A DNA stretch of 54,432 nucleotides from assembly GCF_000691225.1 (NCBI RefSeq), contig NZ_JMSZ01000040.1, positions 1 through 54,432 on the forward strand, read 5' to 3'. The stretch comes from Nitrincola lacisaponensis. Lineage in GTDB: Bacteria > Pseudomonadota > Gammaproteobacteria > Pseudomonadales > Balneatricaceae. The notes beneath the pieces were generated by a model that had not been told where the DNA came from, made no database searches, and was given only the letters and a program-made list of their open reading frames with translations. How positions within the stretch are numbered: the first letter of the stretch is position 1; each line of letters opens with the position of its first letter. Of this stretch, positions 27,599 to 38,135 are shown piece by piece. Made by a program: the position numbers and the translations under genes.

Positions 27599-29707
27599 TC
27601 AGTTACCGACAGACTCGTCTTCTTCCATGTCTTTCATGGACAGCTTGATACGTCCACGAACGTCGACATCCAGCACTTTGACCTTGACGATATCATCCAT
27701 TTTTACGTAATCAGTCACTGCCTTGACGCGCTCATTGGCGATCTGTGAGATATGCACCAGACCGTCTTTACCCGGCAGGATATTCACAAACGCACCAAAC
27801 TCTTCCAGACGTACAACCTTACCTTCGTAGATCTTGCCAACTTCGGCTTCAGCTGTAATCGCCAGAATACGGTCAACCGCTGCTTTGGCGTTTTCCTTGT
27901 TGTCTGCGTAAACACGCACCGTACCGTCATCTTCGATATCGATCGCTGCACCGGTTTCTTCAGTCAGTGCACGGATAGTGGCACCGCCCTTACCGATCAC
28001 ATCACGGATCTTCTCAGGATTAACTTTCAGCTGAGTCATTGCAGGCGCATTGTCTGGCAGCTCAGGACGGCTGTAGCCGATAACCTTCGCCATTTCACGC
28101 AGGATATGCTTACGCGCATCCATGGCCTGCTCCAGTGCGATCTCCATGATCTCTTCAGTAATACCGGTGATTTTGATATCCATCTGCAGTGCAGTGACAC
28201 CATTCTCGGTACCGGCAACTTTGAAGTCCATGTCACCCAGGTGATCTTCATCACCCAGAATATCGGTCAGGACAGCAAAACGCTCACCTTCCTTGACCAG
28301 ACCCATCGCAATACCGGCCACAGGTGCTTTAAGCGGTACACCGGCATCCATCAATGCCAGAGAAGCGCCACACACAGAGGCCATGGAGCTGGAACCGTTG
28401 GACTCAGTGATCTCAGACACCACGCGAATGGTATAAGGGAACTCTTCCAGTGTGGGCAGCATCGCCTGCACACCACGACGCGCCAGACGACCGTGACCAA
28501 TTTCACGACGACCCGGACCTGCCATACGACCGGCTTCACCGACAGAGTAAGACGGGAAGTTATATTGCAGCATGAAGTTGTCTTTACGCTCACCTTCAAT
28601 CGCATCGATGATCTGCATATCACGCGCAGTACCCAACGTACAGGTTACAATCGCCTGAGTTTCGCCACGGGTAAACAGTGATGAACCATGTACGCTGTGC
28701 AGGGTGTTAATCTCGACATCAATCGGACGAACAGTCTTGGTATCACGACCATCGATACGTGGCAGACCATCCAGAATGCGGCCGCGTACGGTGTCTTTCT
28801 CGATGCTGCTGAAGACTTTTTTCACTGCATCTGCAGAAGGTGCATTCTCTTCACCCGTCGCCAGGCTGGTGACGACTTCATCGCGCAATGCACGCACATT
28901 ATCCTGACGCTGGACTTTATCAGCGACCTGGTAAGCATCACTCAGGCGCGTGCCTAACAGCTGCTGAACCTGAGCAGTCAAGGACTCGTCCTTGGCGGCA
29001 GGCTGCCAGTCCCAGGTAGGCTTCGCAGCAACAGCCGCGAATTCATTGATCGCCTGGATCACCACCTGCATTTCCTGGTGCGCAAAGAGTACCGCACCCA
29101 GCATTTCATCTTCGGTCAGCTCTTTTGCTTCTGACTCAACCATCAGTACCGCATCTGTTGTACCGGCAACCACCATGTCCAGCTCAGAAACAGCCAGAGT
29201 GGCGTAGTTGGGGTTCAGGATATAACCCTGATCTTCAGTGAAGCCGACACGCGCTGCACCAATCGGTCCCTGGAACGGGATACCGGAAACAGCCAGTGCT
29301 GCAGAGGTACCGATCATGGCCGCGATATCCGGATCCGTACCTTTGTCAGAAGACATCACCTGACAAACCACCTGGACTTCATTCATGAAACCCTTAGGGA
29401 ACAGCGGGCGGATCGGACGATCGATCAGACGTGACGTCAGCGTTTCCTTTTCGGTAGGACGCGCTTCACGCTTGAAGAAGCCGCCAGGAATACGTCCAAC
29501 TGCGTAGTATTTTTCCTGGTAGTGTACAGACAAGGGGAAGAAATCCTGACCTTCTTTGGCCTCTTTCACACCCACAACAGTACACAGTACCTGAGTTTTC
29601 TCATCGATAGTGACCATCACGGCACCAGTCGCCTGACGGGCAACCTTGCCTGTCTCGAGGGTTACGGTCTGCTGACCGTACTGAAAGGTTTTAGTAATCG
29701 CTTGCAC
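27599..29707 (-). CDS. pnp: Polynucleotide phosphorylase
   Basis: 3'-5' phosphorolytic exoribonuclease and degradosome component. Two RNase PH cores separated by a helical domain ([14 protein letters not shown] and GRREIGHG mark the second), then KH (about 555-610, [10 protein letters not shown]) and S1 (about 620-690). 702 residues. GTG start (29705-29707) with CAGGAG 7 nt upstream. Downstream of rpsO but behind a strong terminator, with a stem-loop in its own leader (29772-29811), as in the autoregulated E. coli gene. Confidence 0.97.
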   Translation of the reverse strand: MQAITKTFQYGQQTVTLETGKVARQATGAVMVTIDEKTQVLCTVVGVKEAKEGQDFFPLSVHYQEKYYAVGRIPGGFFKREARPTEKETLTSRLIDRPIRPLFPKGFMNEVQVVCQVMSSDKGTDPDIAAMIGTSAALAVSGIPFQGPIGAARVGFTEDQGYILNPNYATLAVSELDMVVAGTTDAVLMVESEAKELTEDEMLGAVLFAHQEMQVVIQAINEFAAVAAKPTWDWQPAAKDESLTAQVQQLLGTRLSDAYQVADKVQRQDNVRALRDEVVTSLATGEENAPSADAVKKVFSSIEKDTVRGRILDGLPRIDGRDTKTVRPIDVEINTLHSVHGSSLFTRGETQAIVTCTLGTARDMQIIDAIEGERKDNFMLQYNFPSYSVGEAGRMAGPGRREIGHGRLARRGVQAMLPTLEEFPYTIRVVSEITESNGSSSMASVCGASLALMDAGVPLKAPVAGIAMGLVKEGERFAVLTDILGDEDHLGDMDFKVAGTENGVTALQMDIKITGITEEIMEIALEQAMDARKHILREMAKVIGYSRPELPDNAPAMTQLKVNPEKIRDVIGKGGATIRALTEETGAAIDIEDDGTVRVYADNKENAKAAVDRILAITAEAEVGKIYEGKVVRLEEFGAFVNILPGKDGLVHISQIANERVKAVTDYVKMDDIVKVKVLDVDVRGRIKLSMKDMEEDESVGN

Positions 29708-29771
29708 GATAATCTCCTGTGTTTAAGTAAGATATCAGCACCACAAACCAATCATGCCATTCTTTGAGCCA

Positions 29772-29811
29772 GTACTCAGCTGCACGCTGGTGGCAACATG
29801 CACCTGAGTAC
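29772..29811 (-). promoter_or_regulatory. Stem-loop in the pnp leader, possible RNase III/PNPase autoregulation site
   Basis: GTACTCAG (29772-29779) pairs with CTGAGTAC (29804-29811), with four more pairs inside after a mismatch. It lies between the rpsO terminator and pnp. In E. coli a leader stem is cut by RNase III and then used by PNPase for feedback; here this is only positional analogy. Confidence 0.5.
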
Positions 29812-29842
29812 GGGCCGGATGATTGTCAATGTTTCAGTGCTG

Positions 29843-29872
29843 AAAAAAAGAGGGCCATACATCGTATGGCCC
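29843..29872 (-). terminator. Intrinsic terminator after rpsO
   Basis: Perfect 9-bp stem GGGCCATAC/GTATGGCCC (29852-29872) with a 3-nt loop, followed on the minus strand by TCTTTTTTT. Strong, canonical. It separates rpsO from pnp, so pnp depends on readthrough or its own promoter. Confidence 0.9.
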
Positions 29873-29888
29873 CGGGTAACACTTCAGC

Positions 29889-30158
29889 TTAGCGACGCAG
29901 ACCCAGACGCGCGATCAGCTGCAGATAGCGATCAGCGTCTTTACGCTTCAGGTAATCCAGCAGCTTACGACGCTGGTTAACCATGCGAATAAGACCACGA
30001 CGTGAATGGTGATCCTGTTTGTTGGCCTTGAAGTGATCCTGCAAACCAGTGATGTTTGCAGTCAGCAGGGCGACCTGCACTTCAGGGGAACCTGTATCAC
30101 CAGGAGCACGACCGAATTCAGCGACGATTTCGGCTTTCTTTTCTGTTGCTAATGCCAT
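29889..30158 (-). CDS. rpsO: 30S ribosomal protein S15
   Basis: 89 residues, the standard size; primary 16S rRNA binder in the platform. Typical [18 protein letters not shown] and LGLRR C-terminus. Start at ATG 30158 with AAGGAGAG just upstream; an in-frame ATG further out is not conserved. Conserved order truB-rpsO-pnp. Confidence 0.97.
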   Translation of the reverse strand: MALATEKKAEIVAEFGRAPGDTGSPEVQVALLTANITGLQDHFKANKQDHHSRRGLIRMVNQRRKLLDYLKRKDADRYLQLIARLGLRR

Positions 30159-30283
30159 TTTTCTCTCCTTTAACAATATGCACACAGCCGTAAACTGGCT
30201 GCTGGTTGGTAGACGCGCAGAGCCGGGCATATTTCCAGTACTGCGTCAGTGGCAACCCTCAACAAGAGGATCAGCCGTATTCG

Positions 30284-31243
30284 TTACAATGGAGCGGTAT
30301 CGGTGCGTACCAGTCGCTTGCCCTTGAGGTGTCCCAGGGCATCGCTTTCTGCCAGTCCGATAAACTGCCCATCCGGTTGTGCAAAAACGCGCCATTGTGT
30401 AGCTGCCGGCAATGCCAGATCAGTCACTTGACGTCCCTGGCGCAAGGCAACAGCCTGCTCGTGAGAAAGCTCACACGCCGGCAAACTGTCAATTGCACTC
30501 CAGGGCGGTAATAATAACGCATCCAGATGTTTTTGTATGCACTCGGGTGCATCCGTCTGCAGAACCTGGAGACTGGCATTCAGACTGTCAAAGCCCTGCA
30601 TTTGAGACGCATCAAAAGCACCTGCCCGAATGCGCCGCAACTGGCTCACATGTGCACCACAACCCAGTAATTCGCCCAGATCCTGGACAATACTGCGGAT
30701 GTAGGTGCCCTTGGAGCAATGCACTTCCAGATCCAGCTCATCTTCCCGTAGCGCCAGCAACCGGATCGAATGAATCGTCACCCGGCGGGGCCGGACTTCA
30801 ACTTCAATCCCTTTACGCGCCAGTTTATACAGCGGCTGACCATTCAGTTTCAAGGCTGAATAGATCGGCGGAACCTGCTCTATCTCACCGCTGAAGTGCT
30901 GTTGCAGCAATGCCTCAACCTGAGCAACACTCAAATCGGCGGGCAGCTCCCGGGTTTCGATCACTTCGCCATCGGCATCGGCTGTATCGGTTTTCTGACC
31001 CAGTTTTGCCGTCGTCAGATAGCCTTTGTCAGCATCCAGCAGATACTGGGAAAACTTGGTCGCCTCACCCAGACAGATCGGCAACAAACCTGTTGCCAAA
31101 GGGTCCAGCGCGCCGGTATGACCAGCCTTAGCAGCACCATAGAGGTGTTTAATCTGCTGCAACGCCTTGTTGGAACTCATCCCGGCGGGTTTATCCAGCA
31201 GAAAAATGCCGTCAATGGCACGGCCCTTGGGTTTACGTGCCAA
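30284..31243 (-). CDS. truB: tRNA pseudouridine-55 synthase
   Basis: Makes pseudouridine 55 in the T-loop of tRNAs. Catalytic aspartate in GHTGALDPLATGLLPI (near 47); KPAGMSSN and GTYIRS motifs; C-terminal PUA-like domain. 319 residues. 3 bp after rbfA in the same operon; 125 bp before the rpsO start. Confidence 0.96.
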   Translation of the reverse strand: MARKPKGRAIDGIFLLDKPAGMSSNKALQQIKHLYGAAKAGHTGALDPLATGLLPICLGEATKFSQYLLDADKGYLTTAKLGQKTDTADADGEVIETRELPADLSVAQVEALLQQHFSGEIEQVPPIYSALKLNGQPLYKLARKGIEVEVRPRRVTIHSIRLLALREDELDLEVHCSKGTYIRSIVQDLGELLGCGAHVSQLRRIRAGAFDASQMQGFDSLNASLQVLQTDAPECIQKHLDALLLPPWSAIDSLPACELSHEQAVALRQGRQVTDLALPAATQWRVFAQPDGQFIGLAESDALGHLKGKRLVRTDTAPL

Positions 31244-31246
31244 AAC

Positions 31247-31642
31247 TTACTCCTCGGTATCGGAGGAGCGCTTTTGCTCCTGCTGATACGCGCGCTCAAT
31301 CAGGCTGTGCAAGCGGCGTCCACGATCCACACTTTCATCAAAATGAAAGCGCAGCTGAGGCATAACCCGCAGTTTGATACCACGGGACAGCTCTTTACGC
31401 AGAAAACCTGCAGCATGATTCAGCACCGCCAGCGATTCTGATACCACCGACGCCTCATTCTGATCACCCAGTGGCAGAACGGTAATATAGGTATCAGCAT
31501 AGCCAAGGTCTTTACTGACCTTGACATAACTGACCGTTACCATTCCCAATCGGGGATCCTTGATTTCACGCTGGATCAGCATGGCCAGATCACGCTGGAT
31601 CTGGTCCGCCACCCGGTCGGTACGTTTAAACTCGCGTGCCAT
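31247..31642 (-). CDS. rbfA: 30S ribosome-binding factor A
   Basis: Late 30S maturation and cold-adaptation factor. KH-like fold: RTDRVADQIQRDLAMLIQ start, DPRLGMVTVS and the conserved RxMPxLxF segment (RVMPQLRFHFDES). 131 residues. Between infB (9 bp) and truB (3 bp). Confidence 0.95.
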   Translation of the reverse strand: MAREFKRTDRVADQIQRDLAMLIQREIKDPRLGMVTVSYVKVSKDLGYADTYITVLPLGDQNEASVVSESLAVLNHAAGFLRKELSRGIKLRVMPQLRFHFDESVDRGRRLHSLIERAYQQEQKRSSDTEE

Positions 31643-31651
31643 ATCTCTCCG

Positions 31652-34222
31652 TTACAGCGTACGCTGTACTTCAATAGTGTCAAAGACTTCGATCTGATCG
31701 CCGACTTTAACATCGTTATAGTTTTTCACCCCGATACCGCACTCCATGCCATTTCGGACTTCAGCAACTGCATCCTTAAAGCGACGCAGTGACTCCAGCT
31801 CACCTTCGTAGATCACCACGTTATCACGCAGTACACGGATGCGCTTGTTACGGTAGACGGTTCCTTCAATAACCATACAACCGGCAATCTGGCCCAGCTT
31901 CGGAGAACGGAATACATCACGCACTTCAGCAATACCGACGATCTCTTCGCGGTATTCAGGTGACAACAAACCAGCCATCGCCTGTTTGACGTCATTGATG
32001 ATGTCGTAAATGACACTGTAGTAACGCAGCTCCAGCTCTTCACGCTCAACAATGGCTTTAGCCTGATTATCGGCACGCACATTGAAGCCGATCAGAATTG
32101 CTGAAGAGGCCAGGGCCAGGTTAGCGTCGGTTTCACCAAAGCCACCGATACCACTGGAGACAATATTGACCTTCACTTCGTCAGTGGACAGATCTTCCAG
32201 AGACGTGGTCAAGGCTTCCAGTGAACCACGGACATCCGCCTTCAATACGATATTGAGTGACTTGACGTCACCCGCCTGCATGTTGGCAAACAGGTTTTCC
32301 AGCTTCGCCTTCTGCTGTCGGGCCAGTTTCACTTCACGGAATTTACCCTGACGGAACAGCGCAACTTCACGGGCTTTCTTCTCAGAAGATACCACGGTGA
32401 ATTCATCACCGGCATCCGGCGTACCATCGAGACCGAGAATTTCTACCGGAATTGCAGGACCCGCAGAATCAACAGGGCGACCCGCTTCATCCAGCATCGC
32501 ACGTACTTTACCGTAGTGCAGACCCGCCAGAACAATATCACCTTTTTTCAACGTACCATTCTGGATCAACAGTGTTGATACGGAACCACGTCCTTTATCC
32601 AGACGCGACTCGACCACAACACCTGTCGCAGGCATATCAGCAATGGCTGTCAGTTCAAGCACCTCAGCCTGCAGCAGGACAGCGTCGAGCAGCGCATCGA
32701 TGCCTTCACCCGTTTTCGCCGAAACATGGACGAACTGGACATCGCCACCCCACTCTTCGGAGATAACGTCGCGCTGTGCCAGTTCATTACGGACACGGTC
32801 CGGATCAGCTTCCGGCTTATCAATTTTGTTCACCGCTACAACCAGTGGAACACCCGCAGCCTTGGCATGCTGAATCGCTTCTTCGGTCTGCGGCATCACC
32901 CCGTCATCGGCTGCCACTACCAGAATAACGATATCAGTCAATTTGGCACCACGTGCACGCATGGCAGTAAACGCCGCATGCCCCGGAGTATCCAGGAAGG
33001 TGACCATACCGTTGTCGGTTTCTACATGATAGGCACCGATATGCTGAGTAATACCACCAGACTCCCCGGCAGCCACTTTGGCTTCACGAATGTAGTCCAG
33101 CAGCGATGTCTTACCATGATCAACGTGACCCATAACGGTCACGACAGGCGCACGTGAAGTTGCCTCACCTTCATGCTGTTTCAGACCTTCCAGCAGCGCA
33201 TCCTCAATTGCATTTTCCTGCAACGGAGTCGCTTTATGGCCCATCTCTTCAACCACCAGTACGGCAGTATCCTGATCCAGCACCTGGTTGATGGTTGCCA
33301 TCGCACCCATCTTGAACATGACCTTGATTACTTCAGCTGCCTTGACAGACATTTTCTTCGCCAGATCTGCAACCGTGATACTTTCAGGAATACTGACATC
33401 ATGTATCACCGGAGCTGTCGGCTTTTCAAAGCCATGCTGATTCTGCCCGGGACGACCACGACCTGCAGCACGCTTGGGGCTCTTGCCCGGACGACGTGTG
33501 CTGCTGCGCTGATTTTCTTCATTCAGGGCAGGTGCACCCTTGCGTGCAGTGACCGGCTTGCCACGACGTGGCGCTTCATCTTCGTCTCGACCACGACCCC
33601 TGGCACGGTTTTCTTTGGTCTTGCCACGCGGTGCCGCTTTCTTGTCTGCAGGCTCATCACCGACAGCCGCTACAGCTGGCGGGTTATCCACAGACGCCAC
33701 AGCAAGGTTTTCAACCTCTGCTGCAACAGGAGTCACATCAGCTACCGGCTCAGTTGCGGTGGTTTCAACCACAGCATCTGCGGCACGCTCATCGCTCACC
33801 GGAGCCGCTTCAGCCACTTCTGCCTGAACGGGTTCAGCCACTTCCGCCACAGGTTCAGCCTGCTCGACTTCTGGCAGCTCAACCTCTTCGGTCATTTTAT
33901 TGGCGTCATCCAGCTCTTCGCGCTTGACGTAGGTACGTTTTTTCCGCACTTCAACATTGACGGTTTTGCGCTTGCCCGCTGCACCAGCCACTTTCAATTG
34001 AGAGGTGGTTTTGCGCTTCAGCGTAATACGACTCGGTTCAGTCGCGCTACCCTCTTCTCCATGTGATTTTTTCAGGTACGTCAGCAGCGCCTGGCGCTCT
34101 GACTCGGATACCATGGAGGTTTCGCTTTTACCGTTGATTCCGGCATCCTGCATCTGATTGAGCAAACGCTCAACGGATACACCAACCACATCGGCAAGCT
34201 GTTTAACGGTTACTTCTGCCAT
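31652..34222 (-). CDS. infB: Translation initiation factor IF-2
   Basis: GTPase that places initiator tRNA on the 30S subunit. IF2_N helical domain at the N-terminus, a long charged, Ala/Glu/Pro-rich linker (about 60-265), then the G domain: G1 [11 protein letters not shown]3 DTPGH, G4 NKID. Beta-barrel and C-terminal domains follow. 856 residues. Internal start sites, used in E. coli to make short forms, cannot be confirmed here. 27 bp after nusA. Confidence 0.97.
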   Translation of the reverse strand: MAEVTVKQLADVVGVSVERLLNQMQDAGINGKSETSMVSESERQALLTYLKKSHGEEGSATEPSRITLKRKTTSQLKVAGAAGKRKTVNVEVRKKRTYVKREELDDANKMTEEVELPEVEQAEPVAEVAEPVQAEVAEAAPVSDERAADAVVETTATEPVADVTPVAAEVENLAVASVDNPPAVAAVGDEPADKKAAPRGKTKENRARGRGRDEDEAPRRGKPVTARKGAPALNEENQRSSTRRPGKSPKRAAGRGRPGQNQHGFEKPTAPVIHDVSIPESITVADLAKKMSVKAAEVIKVMFKMGAMATINQVLDQDTAVLVVEEMGHKATPLQENAIEDALLEGLKQHEGEATSRAPVVTVMGHVDHGKTSLLDYIREAKVAAGESGGITQHIGAYHVETDNGMVTFLDTPGHAAFTAMRARGAKLTDIVILVVAADDGVMPQTEEAIQHAKAAGVPLVVAVNKIDKPEADPDRVRNELAQRDVISEEWGGDVQFVHVSAKTGEGIDALLDAVLLQAEVLELTAIADMPATGVVVESRLDKGRGSVSTLLIQNGTLKKGDIVLAGLHYGKVRAMLDEAGRPVDSAGPAIPVEILGLDGTPDAGDEFTVVSSEKKAREVALFRQGKFREVKLARQQKAKLENLFANMQAGDVKSLNIVLKADVRGSLEALTTSLEDLSTDEVKVNIVSSGIGGFGETDANLALASSAILIGFNVRADNQAKAIVEREELELRYYSVIYDIINDVKQAMAGLLSPEYREEIVGIAEVRDVFRSPKLGQIAGCMVIEGTVYRNKRIRVLRDNVVIYEGELESLRRFKDAVAEVRNGMECGIGVKNYNDVKVGDQIEVFDTIEVQRTL

Positions 34223-34249
34223 AAATGGGTTCCTCTTCTCCGTTGACTG

Positions 34250-35740
34250 TTACTGACTGTCTGAAAACCAGGGTGCGCGTGCTGTCATAATCAATGCCGC
34301 GGCCCGTTCTTCATCCAGCCCCTCAATTTCAGTTAATTCATCGACAGACTGTTCTGCCAGATCTTCCATGGTGATCACACCCTTGGCCGCCAACTGGAAA
34401 GCCAGCGCACGATCCATACCATCCATGTTCAATAAGTCTTCCGCAGGCTCCGACGCTTCAAGCTGCTCTTCGCTGGCAATCGCCAGATTCAGCAACGCAT
34501 CCTTGGCACGTGCGCGCAGTGCCTCGACAATGTCTTCATCGAAGCCATCAATTTCAAGCATTTCATCAACCGGTACATAGGCCACCTCTTCCAGAGAAGT
34601 AAAGCCTTCTTCAACCAGCACTTGAGCCAGCTCTTCATCGGCATCCAGATGCTCCATGAACAGCGCCAGCACGCGACCGACTTCTGACTGATGTTTTTCC
34701 TGTGCTTCGGCTTCACTCATGACGTTCAGCTTCCAGCCAGTCATTTCGCTGGCCAGACGGACGTTCTGACCGTTACGACCAATCGCCATCGCCAGTGCTT
34801 CTTCCGCAACAGCGACATCCATAGAGTGACTGTCTTCATCAATCACGATGGAGGCCACTTCCGCAGGTGCCATGGCATTGATCACCAGCTGCGCAGGGTT
34901 ATCATCCCAAAGCACGATGTCTACACGCTCACCACCCAGTTCATTAGTCACTGCCTGAACACGTGATCCACGCATACCCACACAAGCGCCAACTGGATCA
35001 ATACGACCATCATTGGTCTTTACCGCAATTTTTGCGCGCGATCCCGGATCGCGGGCTGCGGCACGAATCTCGATCACTTCTTCAGCAATCTCAGGTACTT
35101 CCAGGCTAAACAGCTCCACCAGCATGGCCGGTGATGTACGGCTCAGAATCAGCTGAGGACCACGTCCTTCAGCACGTACCTCATCCAGAACTGCACGTAC
35201 ACGGTCGCCCATACGGAAACTTTCACGTGGCAGCAGGTGCTCACGTGGCAACAGCGCTTCGGCGTTATTACCCAGGTCGATGATGACGTTGTCACGCGTC
35301 ACCTTCTTCACAGTACCGGCAATCAGCTCACCCTGGCGATCACGGTATTGATCAACCACTTTGGCACGCTCTGCTTCACGCACTTTCTGCACGATAACCT
35401 GCTTCGCGGTCTGCGCAGCAATACGACCAAATGCAACGGATTCAACCTGCTCTTCGTAAACATCACCCGGTTTCAATGCGGGATCAATTTCCAGCGCTTC
35501 TTCCAGCGTCAATTCAGTACCCAACGCCGGTACGGCATCATTGTCCATCACCAGCCAGCGACGGAAGGTTTCATAGTCACCTGTCGCACGATCGATCTGT
35601 ACACGGATGTCCGCTTCTTCGTCATAGCGCTTTTTGGTTGCTGTCGCCAGTGCGACCTCAATCGCTTCAAAAATGACTGCCTTGGGCACGTCTTTCTCGT
35701 TCGAAACGGCCTCTGCAACCAGCAAAATTTCTTTATTCAT
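34250..35740 (-). CDS. nusA: Transcription termination/antitermination protein NusA
   Basis: Binds RNA polymerase; modulates pausing, termination and rRNA antitermination. N-terminal domain, S1 (about 135-200), two KH domains ([10 protein letters not shown] and [13 protein letters not shown]), and two acidic C-terminal repeats as in enterobacterial NusA. 496 residues. Between rimP (31 bp) and infB. The tandem terminators upstream of rimP make autoregulation plausible. Confidence 0.97.
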   Translation of the reverse strand: MNKEILLVAEAVSNEKDVPKAVIFEAIEVALATATKKRYDEEADIRVQIDRATGDYETFRRWLVMDNDAVPALGTELTLEEALEIDPALKPGDVYEEQVESVAFGRIAAQTAKQVIVQKVREAERAKVVDQYRDRQGELIAGTVKKVTRDNVIIDLGNNAEALLPREHLLPRESFRMGDRVRAVLDEVRAEGRGPQLILSRTSPAMLVELFSLEVPEIAEEVIEIRAAARDPGSRAKIAVKTNDGRIDPVGACVGMRGSRVQAVTNELGGERVDIVLWDDNPAQLVINAMAPAEVASIVIDEDSHSMDVAVAEEALAMAIGRNGQNVRLASEMTGWKLNVMSEAEAQEKHQSEVGRVLALFMEHLDADEELAQVLVEEGFTSLEEVAYVPVDEMLEIDGFDEDIVEALRARAKDALLNLAIASEEQLEASEPAEDLLNMDGMDRALAFQLAAKGVITMEDLAEQSVDELTEIEGLDEERAAALIMTARAPWFSDSQ

Positions 35741-35771
35741 CTACCCAGCCTCACCTGAATCTTTCACACAC

Positions 35772-36227
35772 TTAAAATTGTGGCACCAGTCGCGCCCGAT
35801 CAATGAAATCGATGGGCAACAGGTACTCGTGATCATCAACTACCAGAAGGATTTCATCGCCCTCTACACCATTCAGGACACCTTTGAAGCGACGACGGCC
35901 TTCAAATGGAACACGCAGCCTGACCTCGAGCTGATGCCCGACATAAGCCTGATACTGGGCCAGCGTGTACAGGGGACGATCCATTCCGGGGGAAGACACT
36001 TCCAGCAGGTACTGTTCAGTGATAGGGTCTTCAACATCCAGAATACCGCTAACCTGATGACTGACTCGCGCGCAGTCATCGACGGTGACGCCTTCCGGTC
36101 CATCAATATAAATACGCAGGGTGCTGCGCTTGCCTGCTGACTGAAATTCAACGCCCCAAAGCTCAAGACCCAGAGCATTAATGGCGGGCTGAATCAGATT
36201 TTCCAGCTGTTTAATCTTAGCGGACAC
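35772..36227 (-). CDS. rimP: Ribosome maturation factor RimP
   Basis: 30S assembly factor. 151 residues with the ELWGVEF, RIYIDGPEGVTVDDCARVS and DRPL signatures. Start codon is GTG (36225-36227) with AGAGAG just upstream. First gene of the nusA operon. A hairpin (36243-36258) and two intrinsic terminators lie upstream in the leader. Confidence 0.95.
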   Translation of the reverse strand: MSAKIKQLENLIQPAINALGLELWGVEFQSAGKRSTLRIYIDGPEGVTVDDCARVSHQVSGILDVEDPITEQYLLEVSSPGMDRPLYTLAQYQAYVGHQLEVRLRVPFEGRRRFKGVLNGVEGDEILLVVDDHEYLLPIDFIDRARLVPQF

Positions 36228-36242
36228 GCTCTCTACCTCTCC

Positions 36243-36258
36243 GACGCCTGCGGGCGTC
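36243..36258 (-). promoter_or_regulatory. Small hairpin just upstream of rimP
   Basis: GACGCC/GGCGTC with a 4-nt loop, ending about 15 nt before the GTG. It could influence rimP translation. No U-tract, so not a terminator. Confidence 0.4.
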
Positions 36259-36286
36259 CTACTCTCATAATTGCCCTGCCACCAAC

Positions 36287-36314
36287 AAAAAATGGGTCAC
36301 TTGCGGACCCATTT
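36287..36314 (-). terminator. Intrinsic terminator 2 upstream of rimP
   Basis: Minus strand: AAATGGGTC, 7-nt loop, GACCCATTT followed by further T residues. Canonical. It ends only about 60 nt before rimP, and no convincing promoter lies between, so rimP probably depends on readthrough. Confidence 0.85.
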
Positions 36315-36340
36315 CTGAACGGCTTAAGCCATAATTCGCC

Positions 36341-36523
36341 TACGAAAAAGCCCCTGAAGAGGGGCCTTTTTCTTATCCAGACAAGACAATGTGATCATCA
36401 CACTGTGACTCCTGGCATGAAACCTGACGGAGCCACGCATCTATTCTGGTTGCGCGATCCCCCAGCCTACGAAGTCTGACGGGTGCCAGTAACACTAAAG
36501 CGCACACCGGCTTCGTAAAAAAC
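36341..36523 (-). ncRNA. Predicted structured RNA (about 180 nt): small RNA or rimP-nusA leader
   Basis: Begins about 7 nt after an extended -10 promoter (36530-36558) and ends at a strong intrinsic terminator (36345-36371). Three hairpins can be drawn. The 5' one pairs 36511-36516 with 36469-36474, with an inner GGTG/CACC stem. The middle one pairs GGCTCC with GGAGTC (36429-36434 with 36407-36412, one G-U). The third is a 10-bp stem (36386-36395 with 36397-36406, one G-U). No convincing protein. I do not recognise an RNA family. It lies between the GGDEF gene and rimP. Confidence 0.5.
36345..36371 (-). terminator. Intrinsic terminator 1, end of the predicted RNA
   Basis: GCCCCT (36350-36355) pairs with AGGGGC (36360-36365) around GAAG, flanked by A5 and T5, so it works in both directions. 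On the minus strand it ends the transcript from 36523. Confidence 0.85.
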
Positions 36524-36529
36524 TCACTT

Positions 36530-36558
36530 ATTATAGCAATAGCAGGAGAAACCCACAA
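36530..36558 (-). promoter_or_regulatory. Strong extended -10 promoter upstream of the rimP region
   Basis: Minus strand TTGTGG (36553-36558), exactly 17 bp, then TGC-TATAAT (36530-36535): a perfect -10 with the TGn extension. It starts right after the GGDEF stop codon and drives transcription toward rimP. Confidence 0.75.
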
Positions 36559-36560
36559 CC

Positions 36561-37943
36561 TTATGACGCAGTCGGCGCTGTTGAACCATATACTTTACAG
36601 TTGTTTCGACCATCCGCTTTTGCCTGATACAAGGCCTTATCTGCCTGCAACAGCAGATCATCCAGCGAGCGCGCCTGCTCATCCAGCAAACTGATACCAA
36701 TACTGGCCGTCAGGGTATGGTTGGTAAACGGTACAATAATCTTTTCAACGGCCTGACGCAGTCGTTCAGCGACGATCTGAGCCTGCTCGAGATTGGCATC
36801 ATCCAGTAACAACACAAACTCCTCACCACCCAGCCGCGCATGCAGATCAGTCTGTCGACAAGCCCGCCGACAGCACTCCGCCACAGACATCAATACCTGA
36901 TCACCACATTTATGCCCCCAGGTATCATTTACCAGCTTGAAAAAGTCGAGATCAACCATCAGCAACGCCAGATTCCGTTCATGACGACGTGCACGTTCAA
37001 ACAATGCCGAACCATGATCAAAAAATGCACGCCGGTTCATAACACGCGTCAAGGGGTCATGCGCAGCATCAAAACGTGCCTGCTCACGCTCTTCAAGCGA
37101 CGCCCCGAGTATCATTGCCATACACACAGTGACAGCAAACAATAACTGCAGATCCAGTACCGGGTAACTATCAAGGTCCAGCAGTGCATAGGTGGCAACC
37201 GCAAACAGATTAACCACCAGAGCGGTCAACAACGCAAAGCGCATACCATAGACTGTCGCTGCCCAGGCCACCGGCAACAGAATCAGATACCCGATACGAT
37301 TGATAATATCCTCCTGACCCGCAACCAGAAAGTAAGCACTGACACTCATCCCGGTTAGCAGCAACAGTGTCAAAGGCCAGGCCAGTCGGTCTTTAAAAAC
37401 ATCACCATGATAGACATGGTGCCCTTCATACAGGTCGATAAACAGGGTAGCCGCCGCCATAAACATCAACACACCTCCCAGGTCACCAATCCAGAAACCG
37501 AAGAACAGATGTTTATAGAGTTCCGGCTGCAGTCCTGCAAACTGAATCAGAAGCCCCAACGCAATCGCAGCAGACACAAGCGTCGTAAACGTCAGTATGA
37601 CAATCAACGCACTGACATCGCGAACTGTTTTGATCGGCAAAGCAAACAGCCGCCAATGGCGAGCAACCAGACCGGCTGCAGAGTAAACCAGCCATTGGCG
37701 TAACGACATCGTCAGGTTATCCGCTGACCAATTCCAAAAGACATCAAACGGCAAACCACCAAGCAGGATCGCCACACCCGCCACCGGGATATAACGCGCA
37801 CCATAATGAAAAACAAACAGAAAAATGACACCCGCAGCAGGGTAAAAAGCACTGACCAGAGGAGCAATTTCAAACAAACTGGCAAAATGCCATGTTAGAT
37901 AGTAAAGCAGTATCAGAACCAGAGAGCGCGAAATAAATTCCAT
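36561..37943 (-). CDS. MASE1-type membrane diguanylate cyclase
   Basis: 460 residues. The N-terminal part (about 1-285) is a membrane sensor with about eight helices resembling MASE1 (SAFYPAAGVIFLF...LGGLPFDVFW). The C-terminal GGDEF domain (about 300-455) has an intact active site (GGEEF) and an RQTD inhibitory-site motif at the right distance upstream (RxxD). It should therefore make cyclic-di-GMP with product inhibition. The signal sensed is unknown. Placed between the ABC importer and rimP, not part of the usual operon, probably an insertion. 192 bp separate it from the importer genes. Confidence 0.9.
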   Translation of the reverse strand: MEFISRSLVLILLYYLTWHFASLFEIAPLVSAFYPAAGVIFLFVFHYGARYIPVAGVAILLGGLPFDVFWNWSADNLTMSLRQWLVYSAAGLVARHWRLFALPIKTVRDVSALIVILTFTTLVSAAIALGLLIQFAGLQPELYKHLFFGFWIGDLGGVLMFMAAATLFIDLYEGHHVYHGDVFKDRLAWPLTLLLLTGMSVSAYFLVAGQEDIINRIGYLILLPVAWAATVYGMRFALLTALVVNLFAVATYALLDLDSYPVLDLQLLFAVTVCMAMILGASLEEREQARFDAAHDPLTRVMNRRAFFDHGSALFERARRHERNLALLMVDLDFFKLVNDTWGHKCGDQVLMSVAECCRRACRQTDLHARLGGEEFVLLLDDANLEQAQIVAERLRQAVEKIIVPFTNHTLTASIGISLLDEQARSLDDLLLQADKALYQAKADGRNNCKVYGSTAPTAS

Positions 37944-38054
37944 TTAAACCTGCCGACAACCTGATATAACTGACCGGTAGTGCCGCCGTGAGGACTTACA
38001 GAACCAGACAAACGTACATCCAGTATCGGTTATTTAGCAAACCATGTATAGATT

Positions 38055-38071
38055 TAAACGACGATCGTTTA
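38055..38071. repeat. 7-bp inverted repeat TAAACGA/TCGTTTA
   Basis: Perfect arms around a CGA centre, in the 192-bp gap between the importer genes and the GGDEF gene. A possible operator upstream of the cyclase gene; nothing else is evident in this gap. Confidence 0.3.
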
Positions 38072-38135
38072 TATAGAAGCAGAGAATAGAGCAGGCAGCC
38101 TCTTTCAGAGAGACCACCCGCCAAGGAAGGCAATA

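Noticed and set aside
27752-28681. 309-codon open frame opposite pnp
   Set aside because: Shadow of a highly conserved gene; His/Thr/Arg-rich composition typical of an antisense frame.
33173-34066. 297-codon open frame opposite infB
   Set aside because: Lies antisense to the biased IF-2 linker; low-complexity composition and no ribosome site.
36341-36523. 6S RNA as identity of the predicted RNA
   Set aside because: Length is similar, but there is no long closing stem with a central bubble; the hairpins are sequential.
36373-36558. 61-codon minus-strand frame after the GGDEF gene
   Set aside because: It starts inside the promoter -35 and would precede the predicted transcription start; hairpins and a terminator fit an RNA better.
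38055-38071. TAAACGA/TCGTTTA inverted repeat as a terminator
   Set aside because: A/T-rich short arms and no T run; at most an operator, so listed only as a low-confidence repeat.
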